Positions 1-9,450 of a stretch of DNA of 64,000 nucleotides are shown in pieces; position 1 is the stretch's first letter, and each line of letters begins with the position of its first letter. Below the pieces are notes generated by a model. The model saw only the letters and a program-made list of their open reading frames with translations. It was not told where the DNA came from and did not search any database. Position numbers and translations under genes: made by a program. The DNA is from Periweissella fabalis (GTDB lineage Bacteria > Bacillota > Bacilli > Lactobacillales > Lactobacillaceae), in contig NZ_JAAXPN010000010.1 in NCBI RefSeq assembly GCF_012396505.1, positions 22,140-86,139 on the forward strand, written 5' to 3'.

Positions 1-744
1 ATTAATACTGAGACTGGGCGTAAATTGTCAAAACGTGATGAATCAATCTTACAATTTATTGAACAATATCGTGAACTTGGTTACTTACCAGAAGCTTTAT
101 TGAACTTTATTGTGTTACTTGGTTGGTCACCAGTTGGTGAAGAAGAAATCTTTACCTTAAATCAATTTGTTAAGATGTTTGATGAAAAACGCTTATCAAA
201 GAGTCCAGCTAAGTTTGATGCTAAAAAACTTGAATGGGTTAATAATCAATGGTTGAAGAAAGTTCCAACTAGCGATATTTTCCCATCAATCTTACATCAA
301 CTAGTAGCTGGTGGAATGGTCGAACAAGCTGAATTAACACCAGAAAAGTTGACGTGGTTATTTAAGATGACAGAACTTTATAAGGATCAAATGTCATTTA
401 CTAACCAAATTAACGAATTTTCTAAAGATGTATTTTTCGATATGCCAGCTGAACTTGATGCTGCAGCAAAGGAAGAAATTGCTGATACAGAAGACGTTAT
501 TAAAGTGCTTGAAAGCTTTAAAGCCCAAGTTGAAAAACTTGAATTCTTCGTAGCTGCTTCAATCTCACCAGCTATTAAGGCGGTACAAAAAGAAACTGGA
601 ATTAAGGGACGTAAGCTCTTTATGCCAATTCGAATTGCTGCCTCACATGAAACACATGGTCCGGCTTTACCAGAAGTACTTGAATTACTTGGTAAAGAAA
701 AGGTTATTGCCAATGTGACAGCTTTAATCGAAAAATTAAAGTAA
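1..744 (+). CDS. gltX: Glutamyl-tRNA synthetase, C-terminal part (5' end outside window)
   Basis: Charges tRNA-Glu (and often tRNA-Gln in Firmicutes) with glutamate in the cytoplasm. The open frame runs in from base 1 with no start codon. The first residues contain KLSKRD, the class I 'KMSKS' loop, at codons 8-13, followed by about 235 residues of helical anticodon-binding domain typical of GltX. Roughly half of a normal 490-500 aa protein is present. It precedes cysS, a common order in lactic acid bacteria, but a terminator and about 100 bp separate the two. The TTG at 25 is an internal codon, not the start. Identity is confident from family resemblance. Confidence 0.93.
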   Translation: MNTETGRKLSKRDESILQFIEQYRELGYLPEALLNFIVLLGWSPVGEEEIFTLNQFVKMFDEKRLSKSPAKFDAKKLEWVNNQWLKKVPTSDIFPSILHQLVAGGMVEQAELTPEKLTWLFKMTELYKDQMSFTNQINEFSKDVFFDMPAELDAAAKEEIADTEDVIKVLESFKAQVEKLEFFVAASISPAIKAVQKETGIKGRKLFMPIRIAASHETHGPALPEVLELLGKEKVIANVTALIEKLK

Positions 745-761
745 TAATTTAAATGAACATG

Positions 762-797
762 AAAAATCCTAATGGTGATAGCACTATTAGGATTTTT
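762..797 (+). terminator. Rho-independent terminator after gltX
   Basis: AAAAATCCTAAT pairs with ATTAGGATTTTT around a 12-base loop. The 3' T run completes an intrinsic terminator 18 bp after the gltX stop. Confidence 0.85.
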
Positions 798-899
798 GCG
801 TTAAAGATTACTTTAGATGAACTAAGCGGCCGTACTGATTTTATGCTATGATATAACTTATTAAATTACGAAATGGGAATGAATGAGGAGTAAGACACT

Positions 900-2321
900 A
901 TGATTCATGTTTTTAATACGATGACCCGTACAAAGGAATTATTTAAGCCACTTCAAGCTGGAATTGTAAATATGTATGTGTGTGGTCCAACCGTCTATAA
1001 CTACATTCATATTGGTAATGCCCGCTCAGCAATTGCATTTGATACGATTCGTCGCTATTTTGAATACGCTGGTTATCAAGTTAATTATGTTTCAAATTTT
1101 ACTGATGTTGATGATAAAATTATCAAAGCTGCACGTACAGCAGGAATTTCTGAGCATGAATTAACAACTAAATTTGAACAAGCTTTCATTGAAGATACAT
1201 TGCCACTTAATATTAAGCCCGCAACAGTACGTCCATTAGCAACAGAGCATATTAATGAAATTATCAAGTTTGTAGCTGATTTAATTACGCAAGGGTATGC
1301 ATATGTAGCTAAAGGAGATGTTTATTTTCGTGCACGTAAATTTCCTGATTATGGCCATCTAGCACATCAAAATATTGATGACTTAGAAATTGGAGCTTCA
1401 GAACGACTTGATGATGGTGAATTAGCCCGTAAAGAAGATCCAGTTGATTTTGCAGTATGGAAAGGAGCTAATCCTGATGAAGCCATTACATGGGATTCAC
1501 CTTGGGGACCTGGTCGACCTGGTTGGCATATTGAATGTTCAGTAATGGCAATTAAGTATTTAGGTGATACAATTGATATTCATGGTGGCGGTCAGGATTT
1601 AGCTTTTCCACACCATACAAATGAAATTGCTCAATCAGAGGCACATACCGGTAAAAAATTTGCGAATTATTGGTTGCATAATGGTTTTGTAACAGTTGGT
1701 GATGATAATGAAAAAATGTCAAAATCACTTGGTAATTTTGTAACAGTCCACGATTTATTAAATGAAGTAGAGCCACAGGCATTACGATTAATGATGGCAA
1801 CGACCCATTATCGGCGACCATTAGCATATACTAAAACTGCAATTGCCGAAGCCACTCAGGTTGTTAAACGCCTGCAAACAGCTTATACAAACTTGGATTT
1901 TCGCTTGCAACAAGATGATGCTAGTCCAGTTGAGGATAGTAATTTGGCAGCACAAGTTACGGCATTTAAATTAAAGTTTATGCAAGCTATGGATGATGAT
2001 TTTAACGTAGCTAACGCAATGACAGTAATTAATGATTTTACAACTGCTTTAAATGTCTATGCGAAAGCAACAAATGTTAGTAGCTTAACTGGTCACGATG
2101 CATTGCGTGAATTTGCAGCTGAGGTTATGGTACTTGGTGTCAATGTTCAACCTAGTCTAGATGAAGAGAATACTAAATGGATTGATGAAAAGGTTGCAAC
2201 TCGTGATGCTGCTAAAAAAGCTAAAGATTACGCACAAGCAGATATGATTCGGGCAGAATTAAAAGCACAAGGTATCATATTAGAAGATACCGCACAAGGA
2301 ACTCGATGGAAGAAAGAATAA
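900..2321 (+). CDS. cysS: Cysteinyl-tRNA synthetase
   Basis: Attaches cysteine to tRNA-Cys. The 473 aa length matches the family. The N-terminal zinc ligand region [11 protein letters not shown] is followed by the HIGH-type signature [13 protein letters not shown] and [13 protein letters not shown] carry the other zinc-binding Cys/His residues, and KMSKSLGNF is the KMSKS loop near residue 270. A helical anticodon domain follows. Start ATG 900 has AATGAGGAG about 9 bases upstream. The stop lies 2 bases before the preferred start of mrnC, so cysS, mrnC and rlmB look co-transcribed. Confidence 0.97.
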   Translation: MIHVFNTMTRTKELFKPLQAGIVNMYVCGPTVYNYIHIGNARSAIAFDTIRRYFEYAGYQVNYVSNFTDVDDKIIKAARTAGISEHELTTKFEQAFIEDTLPLNIKPATVRPLATEHINEIIKFVADLITQGYAYVAKGDVYFRARKFPDYGHLAHQNIDDLEIGASERLDDGELARKEDPVDFAVWKGANPDEAITWDSPWGPGRPGWHIECSVMAIKYLGDTIDIHGGGQDLAFPHHTNEIAQSEAHTGKKFANYWLHNGFVTVGDDNEKMSKSLGNFVTVHDLLNEVEPQALRLMMATTHYRRPLAYTKTAIAEATQVVKRLQTAYTNLDFRLQQDDASPVEDSNLAAQVTAFKLKFMQAMDDDFNVANAMTVINDFTTALNVYAKATNVSSLTGHDALREFAAEVMVLGVNVQPSLDEENTKWIDEKVATRDAAKKAKDYAQADMIRAELKAQGIILEDTAQGTRWKKE

Positions 2322-2323
2322 AA

Positions 2324-2734
2324 ATGGGAAACTACCAACAAATGAATGGGATTGCATTAGCTTATATGGGTGATGCAGTTTATGAAATTTATATTCGGCA
2401 ACATTTATTAGCTAAAGGTATGGTTAAGCCAACACATTTGCACCATACCGCAACACGTTATGTTTCAGCTAAAGCACACGCAGCATTATATCGATTGATG
2501 GAAGCTGATGATCTTTTGACAGATGAAGAAAAACAGTATTTTTTACGTGGCCGAAACGCTAAATCACATACAGGTGCTAAAAATACTGATATTGTGAGTT
2601 ACCGGATTTCAACCGGTGTAGAAGCATTATTTGGTTATCTATATTTAAGTAATCAAACGGCACGAATTGAACAATTAGCTGCTTGGTGTATTGAGCAAGT
2701 TGAATCAGGAAGGACAAAAGTAAATGCAAAATAA
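2324..2734 (+). CDS. mrnC: Mini-ribonuclease III (23S rRNA maturation)
   Basis: Dimeric RNase III catalytic domain without a dsRNA-binding domain; in Bacillus subtilis the orthologue matures the ends of 23S rRNA. The motif [13 protein letters not shown] (Asp about residue 17) and the later [12 protein letters not shown] supply the acidic active-site residues. I chose ATG 2324 (136 aa) over ATG 2306 because GGAAGAAAG lies just before it and the longer form would overlap cysS. The gene sits between cysS and rlmB, the classical Firmicutes order. The 3' end overlaps rlmB by 11 bases. Confidence 0.92.
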   Translation: MGNYQQMNGIALAYMGDAVYEIYIRQHLLAKGMVKPTHLHHTATRYVSAKAHAALYRLMEADDLLTDEEKQYFLRGRNAKSHTGAKNTDIVSYRISTGVEALFGYLYLSNQTARIEQLAAWCIEQVESGRTKVNAK

Positions 2735-3605
2735 CAATGACTACCGTGGAGGACGCAAGCCAAAACGACGGGCACCACAACGAGAACAAGATAATGGACG
2801 TCCGCGTAATACCAAGCGGCCAGAACGAACTAATGGGAAGCCAGATGACAAGTTAACTGTAGCACCATTAGGGGACTTTGTTATTGGACGTCATCCAGCA
2901 GTTGAAGCTTTGAAGTCAACGGAACAGACAATTAACAAAGTGTGGCTGCAAGATGGTATTCATAGCGACGCAATTAGTGAGGTGCTTGCGTTAGCTAAAG
3001 AACGTGGACTTGTTGTTCAAAATGCACCTAAGAGTAAGTTAGATGAATTAAGTGATGGCCAAAATCACCAAGGAGTTGTTTTATCAATTTCAGCTTTTGA
3101 ATATGCACAATTGGATGATTTATTTGCTAAAGCTGCCGAAAAAGATGAAGCACCATTTTTCTTGATTCTCGATTCAATTGAAGATCCCCATAATTTAGGC
3201 TCAATTATGCGGACAGCAGATGCGGCTGGGGCACATGGAATTATTATTCCAAAACGACGAGCTGTTCAATTAACGGCAACAGTCGCTAAAACTTCAACTG
3301 GTGCGATTGAACACGTGCCAGTTGTACGAGTAACAAACCTTGTGAATACAGTTAAAGAACTTAAAGAACGTGGTCTATGGATTTTTGGTACAGATATGAA
3401 TGGTACTGATTATCGACGCTGGGATGCTAATGGCCCAGTTGCATTAATTATTGGTAATGAAGGTCGCGGTGTAGCACCATTATTAAAACAAAATGTTGAT
3501 GAGATGCTAACTATCCCAATGATTGGCCATGTTCAATCATTAAATGCATCAGTAGCTGCTTCATTATTAATCTATCAAGGTTTTAGTTCACGACACAAAA
3601 TATAA
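2724..3605 (+). CDS. rlmB: 23S rRNA (guanosine-2'-O)-methyltransferase, TrmH/SpoU family
   Basis: Transfers methyl from S-adenosylmethionine to the 2'-OH of a 23S rRNA guanosine (G2251 in E. coli numbering). The first 45 residues are a basic, Arg/Pro-rich extension, probably for RNA contact. An L30e-like substrate domain follows (about 50-125), then the knotted SPOUT domain with three visible motifs: [25 protein letters not shown] and [24 protein letters not shown] precedes ATG 2724, inside the end of mrnC, implying translational coupling. The exact target nucleotide is inferred from the family. Confidence 0.93.
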   Translation: MQNNNDYRGGRKPKRRAPQREQDNGRPRNTKRPERTNGKPDDKLTVAPLGDFVIGRHPAVEALKSTEQTINKVWLQDGIHSDAISEVLALAKERGLVVQNAPKSKLDELSDGQNHQGVVLSISAFEYAQLDDLFAKAAEKDEAPFFLILDSIEDPHNLGSIMRTADAAGAHGIIIPKRRAVQLTATVAKTSTGAIEHVPVVRVTNLVNTVKELKERGLWIFGTDMNGTDYRRWDANGPVALIIGNEGRGVAPLLKQNVDEMLTIPMIGHVQSLNASVAASLLIYQGFSSRHKI

Positions 3606-3791
3606 TTAAAATTATATTTTTCATTATATTTGCTTTTTTAAATTCTATTTAATTTAGTGAAAAGCAAGTGATAGCAAGTTTTTAGGCTGGTAGGTTATGT
3701 ACTAATTATTGAAAACGTACAAATGTTCGATTTTGTAAATCTGCGATATTGATTATCTTAATGTTATTAAATGTTAGGAGGAATATTAAGG

Positions 3792-4376
3792 ATGACAGAA
3801 TATATCGAAGTTGATTTGCTAACACTTATTGAGCAAGCACAAAAGGGTGACGAAGATGCTTTTGGACGAATCTGTGCCCAGTTTCGCCCGTTGTACTTAG
3901 CGCAATGGGTTAAGTTTCGTAACTTAAAAATTGAAAAAGATGATTGGTTCCAAGAGATGCAAATGATTACATATAAATGTGTGTTGTCGTTTAAAACTCG
4001 CGAATTTAAGCGCTCATTTGGTAATTATTTACGTTGTGCAATTAATTTTCGGTGTATTGATGAATGGCGCCGTCAAAAAGCTAAGCTGCGCGACTTAGAT
4101 AAAATAGCTGGTGTTTATACAACTGTTATACCTTTTGAGGATGGAGTCACACGCTATGGTACAGCACAAGACTTATTGCTTGTTCGTGAGGCAGTCGAAC
4201 AATTCACCAATGGTCAACTTACTAGTAGAGAGCGGTATGTTTTAAATGAATTAGTTGGATTAGTACAAGTTGTAGATTATCAAAATGTTACTAAAACTGA
4301 TAATCAAGCTAATCGCCGGATGTTAACTCGTTCAAGAGCACACCTAAGAAAAAAGCTTGAAGAATTGCTCGAATAG
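3792..4376 (+). CDS. sigH: Sigma-70 family factor, SigH/ComX-like
   Basis: A 194 aa alternative sigma factor-like protein. Residues about 10-90 (AQKGDEDAFGRICAQFRPLY ... DDWFQEMQMITYKCVLSFK) resemble sigma region 2, and the C-terminal third (LTSRERYVLNELVGL ... NRRMLTRSRAHLRKKL) resembles region 4. The place between rlmB and rpmG-secE-nusG is where sigH sits in many Firmicutes. AGGAGG at 3776 and AAGG immediately before ATG 3792 favour that start over ATG 3771. In lactobacilli SigH homologues control late competence genes; that role here is inference. The long upstream gap suggests its own regulation. Confidence 0.8.
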   Translation: MTEYIEVDLLTLIEQAQKGDEDAFGRICAQFRPLYLAQWVKFRNLKIEKDDWFQEMQMITYKCVLSFKTREFKRSFGNYLRCAINFRCIDEWRRQKAKLRDLDKIAGVYTTVIPFEDGVTRYGTAQDLLLVREAVEQFTNGQLTSRERYVLNELVGLVQVVDYQNVTKTDNQANRRMLTRSRAHLRKKLEELLE

Positions 4377-4444
4377 TGATAGCCTATTGAGAGAATTGTT
4401 TACCCGTTATCGTCATTAGTGGGTAAATTTGGAGGTTTCAAATT

Positions 4445-4594
4445 ATGGCACAAAAGAAAATCGCCCTTGCATGTAGTGTCTGTGCTTCACGGAACTACAC
4501 CATTGCGGCAAATCCTAACCGAACAGAACGTTTAGAAGTTAAAAAGTTTTGCAAGTTCTGTGGTGAACACACATTGCACCGCGAAACTCGCTAA
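4445..4594 (+). CDS. rpmG: 50S ribosomal protein L33 (zinc-ribbon form)
   Basis: A 49 aa ribosomal protein, shorter than most ORF cut-offs. ATG 4445 follows GGAGG at 4431. The product keeps two CxxC pairs, CSVC and CKFC, so it is the zinc-binding (C+) L33 paralogue. It ends with HRETR and is followed 15 bases later by secE, the usual rpmG-secE-nusG order. A hairpin (TTTACCC at 4399 pairing with GGGTAAA at 4421) sits just before its ribosome binding site and could affect translation. Confidence 0.95.
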   Translation: MAQKKIALACSVCASRNYTIAANPNRTERLEVKKFCKFCGEHTLHRETR

Positions 4595-4609
4595 TTATTG
4601 GAGAGAAAA

Positions 4610-4780
4610 ATGAAATTTTTGAAAAGTGTTATCCACGAAATGAAAATCGTTACTTGGCCAACCGCAAAAGAAAATCGGCGTGACTCAATTACTGTTATCG
4701 CCACTGCAATTTTCTTTGCCCTTTTCTTAGGTGGCATCGACTGGTTGATTCAAACTGGTTTAGCATTATTATCTAAGTAA
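4610..4780 (+). CDS. secE: Preprotein translocase subunit SecE
   Basis: The essential small subunit of the SecYEG protein-export channel. It has 56 aa: an amphipathic N-terminal part (KSVIHEMKIVTWPTAKENRRD, with the conserved VTWP) and one membrane helix (about 28-52). ATG 4610 follows TTGGAGAG; the upstream TTG 4598 lies within that binding site and is rejected as start. It lies between rpmG and nusG, as in most bacteria, but a promoter and a terminator separate it from nusG. Confidence 0.95.
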   Translation: MKFLKSVIHEMKIVTWPTAKENRRDSITVIATAIFFALFLGGIDWLIQTGLALLSK

Positions 4781-4786
4781 ATTTCA

Positions 4787-4816
4787 TTGGCTCATGGAAA
4801 CATGATTTGCTATAAT
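4787..4816 (+). promoter_or_regulatory. Promoter upstream of nusG
   Basis: TTGGCT (4787) and a perfect TATAAT (4811), 18 bp apart. Transcription would begin near 4823, just ahead of a terminator-like hairpin at 4833-4859. Confidence 0.6.
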
Positions 4817-4832
4817 TAGTACAGTTACAGAA

Positions 4833-4859
4833 AACTTCGTTTGCAACGAAGTTTTTTTT
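4833..4859 (+). terminator. Terminator or attenuator between secE and nusG
   Basis: AACTTCGTT pairs with AACGAAGTT around a TGC loop and is followed by eight T's. It ends rpmG-secE transcripts. Because the promoter at 4787-4816 lies upstream of it, it may also attenuate nusG. Confidence 0.8.
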
Positions 4860-4897
4860 GTTGAAAAATTTATACCGACCGCTACGAGGAGAAAACA

Positions 4898-5452
4898 ATG
4901 GATTCAATTGAAAAACAATGGTACGTATTACATACGTATTCAGGATATGAAAATAAGGTTAAAAATAATCTTGAATCACGTACTGAAACAATGAATATGA
5001 CAGACTATATTTACCGTGTAGTCGTGCCTGAAAACGAAGTTACCACTGTTAAAGATGGTGAAGAAAAAACAATTATCGAAAATGATTTTCCAGGATACGT
5101 TTTAGTTGAAATGGTTATGAGTGATGAAGCTTGGTTCGTTGTTCGTAACACTCCTGGAGTAACTGGTTTCGTTGGTTCACACGGTGGTGGTTCAAAACCA
5201 ACACCATTATTGCCAGATGAAGTTGAGAACTTGATGAGTCGTATGGGTATTACAGCCCGCCGTGAAGAAAAGCTTGAGCTTGAACTCGGCGAAACAATTA
5301 ACATTGTTGCTGGTCCATTTGCAGGCATGCAAGGAATCGTAACCGCATTGGATGAAGAAAAGCAACAGTTAAGCGTTAATGTAGAATTGTTTGGTCGTGA
5401 AACACCAACTGAACTTGCCTATGATGACGTAGATAAACTTGAAGAAGTTTAA
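4898..5452 (+). CDS. nusG: Transcription termination/antitermination factor NusG
   Basis: Binds RNA polymerase and modulates elongation, pausing and coupling with translation. It has 184 aa: an NGN domain (KQWYVLHTYSGYENKVKNNL at the start) and a C-terminal KOW domain (VAGPFAGMQGIVTALDEEK). GAGGAGA precedes ATG 4898. A terminator-like hairpin at 5507-5544 ends the unit. It lies before the rplK cluster, the standard order, but here a MATE transporter gene is inserted between nusG and rplK. Confidence 0.96.
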   Translation: MDSIEKQWYVLHTYSGYENKVKNNLESRTETMNMTDYIYRVVVPENEVTTVKDGEEKTIIENDFPGYVLVEMVMSDEAWFVVRNTPGVTGFVGSHGGGSKPTPLLPDEVENLMSRMGITARREEKLELELGETINIVAGPFAGMQGIVTALDEEKQQLSVNVELFGRETPTELAYDDVDKLEEV

Positions 5453-5506
5453 TTTATTATTTACGAAGTAGTACTTTAATAAATTAAAGTAGTTGCAACA
5501 ACCAAT

Positions 5507-5544
5507 AAAGGTCGGTAGATTCGTTGAATTTGCTGATCTTTTTT
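5507..5544 (+). terminator. Terminator after nusG
   Basis: An imperfect hairpin from AAAGGTC to GATCTTT with inner GATTC/GAATT pairing, followed by a T run. A smaller hairpin (ACTTTAAT/ATTAAAGT) lies just upstream at 5472-5490. Confidence 0.6.
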
Positions 5545-5594
5545 ATATTATTTTGTAGTTTTATGGTTATATTTAACATATAGAGGATAAATAG

Positions 5595-6944
5595 ATGGAT
5601 TTAACAAACGGATCATCATTAAAAAAAATTATGCTTTTTACAATTCCTTTGTTAATTGGGAATTTTTTTCAACAAATGTATAGTTTCTCAGATACATTAG
5701 TTGTTGGACGAACACTAGGTGAAAATGCTCTAGGTGCAGTAGGATCTACTGGTAGTTTACAATTTTTAGTTTTAGGTTTTGCTAACGGTTTAACAGTCGG
5801 ACTGGCAATTATAACGGCTCAAAAGTTTGGTGCTAAGGATATTGCCGGTGTTAAACGCAGTTTTGCGATGAGTATTTTAATTACCGCAGCAACCTCAGTT
5901 GTAGTAACTATCTTAGCTTTAGGCTTTTTACCACAAATTTTACACTTAATGCAAACACCTAAAGTATTATATGACGATACATATGCGTTTATTTTTGTAA
6001 TTTTTGCAGGTATTTTTACACAAATGGCATACAATTTACTTGCAAATATTTATCGAGCGGTCGGTAATTCAGTTATTCCATTAGTATTTTTGATTTTTGG
6101 ACAAGTTTTAAATGTTATTCTCGAACTTTGGTTTATCTTAGGCTTTCATATGGGGGTAGCCGGTGCGGGATATGCAACTGGCATTGCACAATTAGCATCA
6201 GCAATTTTATTAATTATGTGGATTCCTCGTCATTTACCAGAGTTGGCTTTAACAAAAGCTGATTTTAAACTTACTAAATTTGATTTTGTTGAACATGCGC
6301 GCATTGCTTATCCAGTAGCATTCCAGACATCAATTATTGCGATTGGTTCAGTTATTTTACAAATGTCACTTAATATTTTAGGACCTAAAGCAGTTACAGC
6401 TACAACTGCCGCTTCAAAGATCGATCAATTTGCCGTTCTAATATTTATCTCACTAGGAACAACGATGGCCACATATACAGCACAAAACTACGGGGCCAAA
6501 GAGTTTAAACGTATCTTAGATGGTACTAAATATATTATGATTGCTGGGTTAGTGTCAGCAATAGTATTTGGAGCAATTGAAATTATTTTTGCCGATCCAA
6601 TGATTGGCTGGTTTATCGATCCTAAAGGAAATGAAGAGATTTTTGCAATGGCTCGTAATTACTTCCAAGTAGTTGGAACTACCTACATGATATTGGCCGT
6701 ATTATTTGTTGTTCGAAATGTTTTACAAGGGTCAGGAAATAGTTTAGTTCCAACCTTAGCCGGAATTGGGGAATTAATTGCCCGTGTCTTTGCTGGTTTA
6801 GTATTAGCACCACATTGGGGTTATTTTGGAGCAATGCTTGCTAATCCTCTTGCTTGGACAGCATCGGTGTTAATTATGCTTTGGCCATGTGTAAAATTCA
6901 TTAGTGAACTAAGAAAATTAAATCTAATGAAGCATACAGCATAA
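5595..6944 (+). CDS. MATE family multidrug/cation antiporter
   Basis: A 449 aa polytopic membrane protein of the multidrug and toxin extrusion family, with about 12 predicted helices in two similar halves. The N-terminal signature KKIMLFTIPLLIGNFFQQMYSFSDTLVVGR is typical of the DinF/NorM-like Firmicutes branch; the second half begins near ARIAYPVAFQTS. It would expel drugs or cations using a proton or sodium gradient; the substrate cannot be read from sequence. GAGGATAAATAG precedes ATG 5595. It interrupts the usual nusG-rplK adjacency and has the same AT-rich codon use as its neighbours, so recent transfer is not indicated. Confidence 0.88.
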   Translation: MDLTNGSSLKKIMLFTIPLLIGNFFQQMYSFSDTLVVGRTLGENALGAVGSTGSLQFLVLGFANGLTVGLAIITAQKFGAKDIAGVKRSFAMSILITAATSVVVTILALGFLPQILHLMQTPKVLYDDTYAFIFVIFAGIFTQMAYNLLANIYRAVGNSVIPLVFLIFGQVLNVILELWFILGFHMGVAGAGYATGIAQLASAILLIMWIPRHLPELALTKADFKLTKFDFVEHARIAYPVAFQTSIIAIGSVILQMSLNILGPKAVTATTAASKIDQFAVLIFISLGTTMATYTAQNYGAKEFKRILDGTKYIMIAGLVSAIVFGAIEIIFADPMIGWFIDPKGNEEIFAMARNYFQVVGTTYMILAVLFVVRNVLQGSGNSLVPTLAGIGELIARVFAGLVLAPHWGYFGAMLANPLAWTASVLIMLWPCVKFISELRKLNLMKHTA

Positions 6945-6971
6945 TAAATTTAAATAAATCAAATTTTATAC

Positions 6972-7062
6972 TTGAAATTAAAATTATGTGGTGGTACTAT
7001 ACCATAGTATGCTTGTTATAGTATATGTGGGAGGAGAAATCTTATCTCCATTCATACCACAA
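6972..7062 (+). promoter_or_regulatory. Promoter and structured leader of rplK
   Basis: TTGAAA (6972) and TACTAT (6995) are 17 bp apart. The leader contains a hairpin with GTGG/CCAC closing and GGAG/CTCC inner pairs (about 7028-7062), then the rplK ribosome binding site CGGAGG. The hairpin could be a regulatory site for a ribosomal protein; this is inference. Confidence 0.5.
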
Positions 7063-7084
7063 CACGAAACGGAGGTAATGTATC

Positions 7085-7510
7085 GTGGCTAAAAAAGTCG
7101 TAACAGTTGTTAAGTTACAAATTCCTGCCGCTAAGGCAACTCCAGCTCCACCAGTGGGTCCTGCCCTTGGTCAAGCTGGTATCAATATTATGGGGTTCGC
7201 AAAAGAATTTAATGCTCGTACTGCTGATCAAGCAGGTATGATCATCCCTGTTGTTATCTCAGTATATGAAGATCGTTCATTTGACTTCATCACTAAGACT
7301 CCACCAGCTGCAGTTCTTCTTAAGAAGGCTGCTGGTGTTGAAAAGGGTTCAGGAGAACCTAACACTAAGAAGGTTGCAACGGTTACTAAGGCACAAGTCC
7401 AAGAAATCGCTGAAACTAAGATGCAAGACCTAAACGCCGCTTCTATTGAAGCAGCAATGCGCATGGTTGAAGGTACTGCACGTTCAATGGGATTCGTTGT
7501 TGAAGATTAA
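7085..7510 (+). CDS. rplK: 50S ribosomal protein L11
   Basis: Binds the GTPase-associated region of 23S rRNA with L10 and takes part in elongation-factor function. The 141 aa length is standard. Conserved segments are [20 protein letters not shown] at the N-terminus and the C-terminal RNA-binding domain with [16 protein letters not shown] and [11 protein letters not shown]. It starts with GTG at 7085, preceded by CGGAGGTAATG. The codon-optimised sequence, unlike the average gene here, reflects high expression. rplA follows after a structured 97-bp gap. Confidence 0.97.
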   Translation: MAKKVVTVVKLQIPAAKATPAPPVGPALGQAGINIMGFAKEFNARTADQAGMIIPVVISVYEDRSFDFITKTPPAAVLLKKAAGVEKGSGEPNTKKVATVTKAQVQEIAETKMQDLNAASIEAAMRMVEGTARSMGFVVED

Positions 7511-7527
7511 TCTATAACGAACAGTCG

Positions 7528-7595
7528 GATCGCGTATGAAAATACGCAAGATCAAGCGGGAGGTGGCGACGCCGTTTGACCGCATTTGCAAGGAG
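7528..7595 (+). promoter_or_regulatory. Structured rplK-rplA intergenic RNA, possible L1 site
   Basis: GATC-GCGTAT-GAAA-ATACGC-AA-GATC (7528-7553) forms a helix capped by a GAAA tetraloop with a two-base bulge. A second stem, GCGG/CCGC enclosing GGCG/CGCC, follows directly before the rplA ribosome binding site AAGGAGG. Such a helix with an asymmetric bulge resembles ribosomal protein L1 autoregulatory sites. That assignment is inference; the pairing is seen directly. Confidence 0.45.
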
Positions 7596-7607
7596 GAATA
7601 GCTAAAA

Positions 7608-8300
7608 ATGGCTAAGAAACATGGTAAGAAATATGTTGCTGCTCTTGAAAAGGTAGACCAAACTAAGGACTACACTTTATCAGAAGCGGTTGCATTAGTT
7701 AAAGAAATCGATTTTGCTGGTTTCGACGCAACAGTTGAAATTGCTTTCAACTTGAACGTTGATACTCGTCAAGCTGATCAACAATTACGTGGTGCCGTAG
7801 TTTTACCTAATGGTACTGGTAAAGATCAAACTGTAGTTGTGTTCGCCAAGGGTGACAAAGCTAAGGAAGCCGAAGCTGCCGGTGCTGATGTTGTTGGTGA
7901 CATGGACTTAATCCAACGTATCCAAGATGGTTGGTTGGACTTTGACGTAGCAATTGCTACGCCAGACATGATGGCTCAAGTTGGTCGTATTGGTCGTGCC
8001 CTTGGTCCTAAAGGTTTGATGCCAAACCCTAAGACTGGTACGGTTACTATGGACGTTACTAAAGCCGTTCAAGAATCAAAAGCTGGTAAGGTAACTTACC
8101 GTACTGACCGTGACGGTAACGTTTCTGTTCCTGTTGGTAAAGTATCATTTGATGATGCTGCTCTTGTAGGAAACTTGAAGACTATTGCTGAAACTGTTGT
8201 ACGTGCTCGTCCAGCAGCTGTTAAGGGAACTTACGTGAAGCACGTATCAATCGCTTCTACTTTTGGTCCATCAGTTAACGTTGCTGTTGACTCATTGTAA
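7608..8300 (+). CDS. rplA: 50S ribosomal protein L1
   Basis: Forms the L1 stalk of the large subunit, which helps move deacylated tRNA through the E site, and usually represses its own operon. The 230 aa length fits. The RNA-binding core is clear: [20 protein letters not shown], the signature [20 protein letters not shown] (about residues 123-142), and the C-terminal [23 protein letters not shown] 7608 follows AAGGAGGAATAG. Its stop is followed by an AT-rich inverted repeat and the rplJ promoter. Confidence 0.97.
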   Translation: MAKKHGKKYVAALEKVDQTKDYTLSEAVALVKEIDFAGFDATVEIAFNLNVDTRQADQQLRGAVVLPNGTGKDQTVVVFAKGDKAKEAEAAGADVVGDMDLIQRIQDGWLDFDVAIATPDMMAQVGRIGRALGPKGLMPNPKTGTVTMDVTKAVQESKAGKVTYRTDRDGNVSVPVGKVSFDDAALVGNLKTIAETVVRARPAAVKGTYVKHVSIASTFGPSVNVAVDSL

Positions 8301-8321
8301 TCAATTATTTTAAATAATTGA

Positions 8322-8484
8322 TTGACCTTTGGCAGGATTATTGGTATCATATTGTAGTTAATTAAATACGATTTCTACCTAAGACTCAGGAGGCATCAGC
8401 CTTAATAGTTAAATCCTGCCGAGGAAGTTTACAACGACTTTATTTCCCTCGGTTAAACTTCGGTTTAGACGAGGGATTTTCTTT
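8322..8484 (+). ncRNA. L10 leader: promoter, antiterminator and terminator of rplJL
   Basis: The promoter TTGACC (8322) to TATCAT (8345) has a 17-bp spacer. The transcript then carries the L10(L12)4-binding leader architecture: a region with CAGGAGGCATCAGCC, then CCGAGG (8419) that can pair with CCTCGG (8447), competing with a terminator in which CCCTCG and TTAAAC pair with GTTTAG and CGAGGG around a UUCG loop (8446-8475) before a T-rich tail. Excess L10 is expected to favour termination. This matches the known Firmicutes L10 leader in position and design; strength of the sequence match is untested. Confidence 0.82.
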
Positions 8485-8517
8485 TGAGAAATCAAAATAA
8501 ATAAGGAGGTAAAAAAC

Positions 8518-9024
8518 ATGAGTGAAGCAACCATCGCCGCTAAAGCGGCTGAAGTTGAAGCAGTTGCCGCTAAGTTTAACGAATCAGTATCTGCTGTTGT
8601 CGTTGACGTTCGTGGTTTAACTGTTGAACAATCAACTGAATTACGTAAGCAACTTCGTGAAGAAAACATTGAATTGAAGGTTATCAAGAACAAGATCTTG
8701 ACACGCGCAGCCGAATCAGCCGACCTTGGAGGTTTAAACGACCTTTTTGTTGGACCATCAGCTGTTGCCTTTTCTAAGGAAGATGTTATCGCCCCAGCGC
8801 GTATCTTGAAGAAGTTTGCTGATTCAGTTGAAGCCCTTGAAATCAAGGGTGGTGTTATCGAAGGTAACATTGCTTCTGTTGAAGAAATCAACAAGTTTGC
8901 TGCATTGCCAAGTCGTGAAGGCTTGTTGTCAATGTTGCTTTCAACATTACAAGCACCTGTTCGTAACTTTGCATACGCTGTTAAAGCAGTTTCAGATGCA
9001 AAAGACGAAGAACCTGCTGCTTAA
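8518..9024 (+). CDS. rplJ: 50S ribosomal protein L10
   Basis: Base of the ribosomal stalk; it anchors L7/L12 dimers to 23S rRNA and L11. The 168 aa length is normal. Visible family segments include [33 protein letters not shown] and [10 protein letters not shown]. The helical C-terminal tail binds L12. ATG 8518 follows AAGGAGGTAAAAAAC. The gene is preceded by its autoregulatory leader and followed by rplL after 40 bases. Confidence 0.97.
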   Translation: MSEATIAAKAAEVEAVAAKFNESVSAVVVDVRGLTVEQSTELRKQLREENIELKVIKNKILTRAAESADLGGLNDLFVGPSAVAFSKEDVIAPARILKKFADSVEALEIKGGVIEGNIASVEEINKFAALPSREGLLSMLLSTLQAPVRNFAYAVKAVSDAKDEEPAA

Positions 9025-9064
9025 TTAATTTAAATTAAAAACAAAAATTTTGGAGGATTTTACA

Positions 9065-9430
9065 ATGGCTTTAAACAAAGACGTTATTATCGAAGAACTT
9101 AAAAACGCTACTATCTTGGAACTTGCTGACCTTGTTTCAGCAATCGAAGAAGAATTTGGTGTTTCTGCTGCTGCTCCTGTAGCTGCTGCTGGTGCTGCTG
9201 GTGCCGATGCTGCTGCTAAGACTGAATTTGATGTTGAATTGACTTCAGCTGGTTCAGCTAAGATCAAGGTTATCAAGGCAGTTCGTGAAGCAACTGGTCT
9301 TGGCTTGAAAGAAGCTAAGGACTTGGTTGATGGTGCTCCATCAATCGTTAAGGAAGGCTTGTCAGAAGCCGATGCTGCTGAATTAGTTGCTAAGCTTGAA
9401 GAAGCTGGTGCATCTGCAGCTGCTAAGTAA
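9065..9430 (+). CDS. rplL: 50S ribosomal protein L7/L12
   Basis: Multicopy stalk protein that recruits translational GTPases. ATG 9065 gives 121 aa and follows TTGGAGGATTTTACA; the TTG at 9050 is part of that binding region. The N-terminal dimerisation helices (residues 1-30) are joined by an Ala-rich hinge (about 36-52, [18 protein letters not shown]) to the C-terminal domain, with the conserved [21 protein letters not shown] strong terminator follows. Confidence 0.97.
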   Translation: MALNKDVIIEELKNATILELADLVSAIEEEFGVSAAAPVAAAGAAGADAAAKTEFDVELTSAGSAKIKVIKAVREATGLGLKEAKDLVDGAPSIVKEGLSEADAAELVAKLEEAGASAAAK

Positions 9431-9450
9431 TTTTAAATTACAAAGTATAA

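Noticed and set aside
5595..6944. Recent horizontal transfer of the MATE gene into the ribosomal block
   Set aside because: Codon and base composition match the neighbours and no mobile element borders it; insertion in this lineage is possible but old.
8409..8894. Minus-strand frame opposite rplJ (161 aa)
   Set aside because: Shadow frame of a ribosomal protein gene with biased codons; it has no binding site or family likeness.
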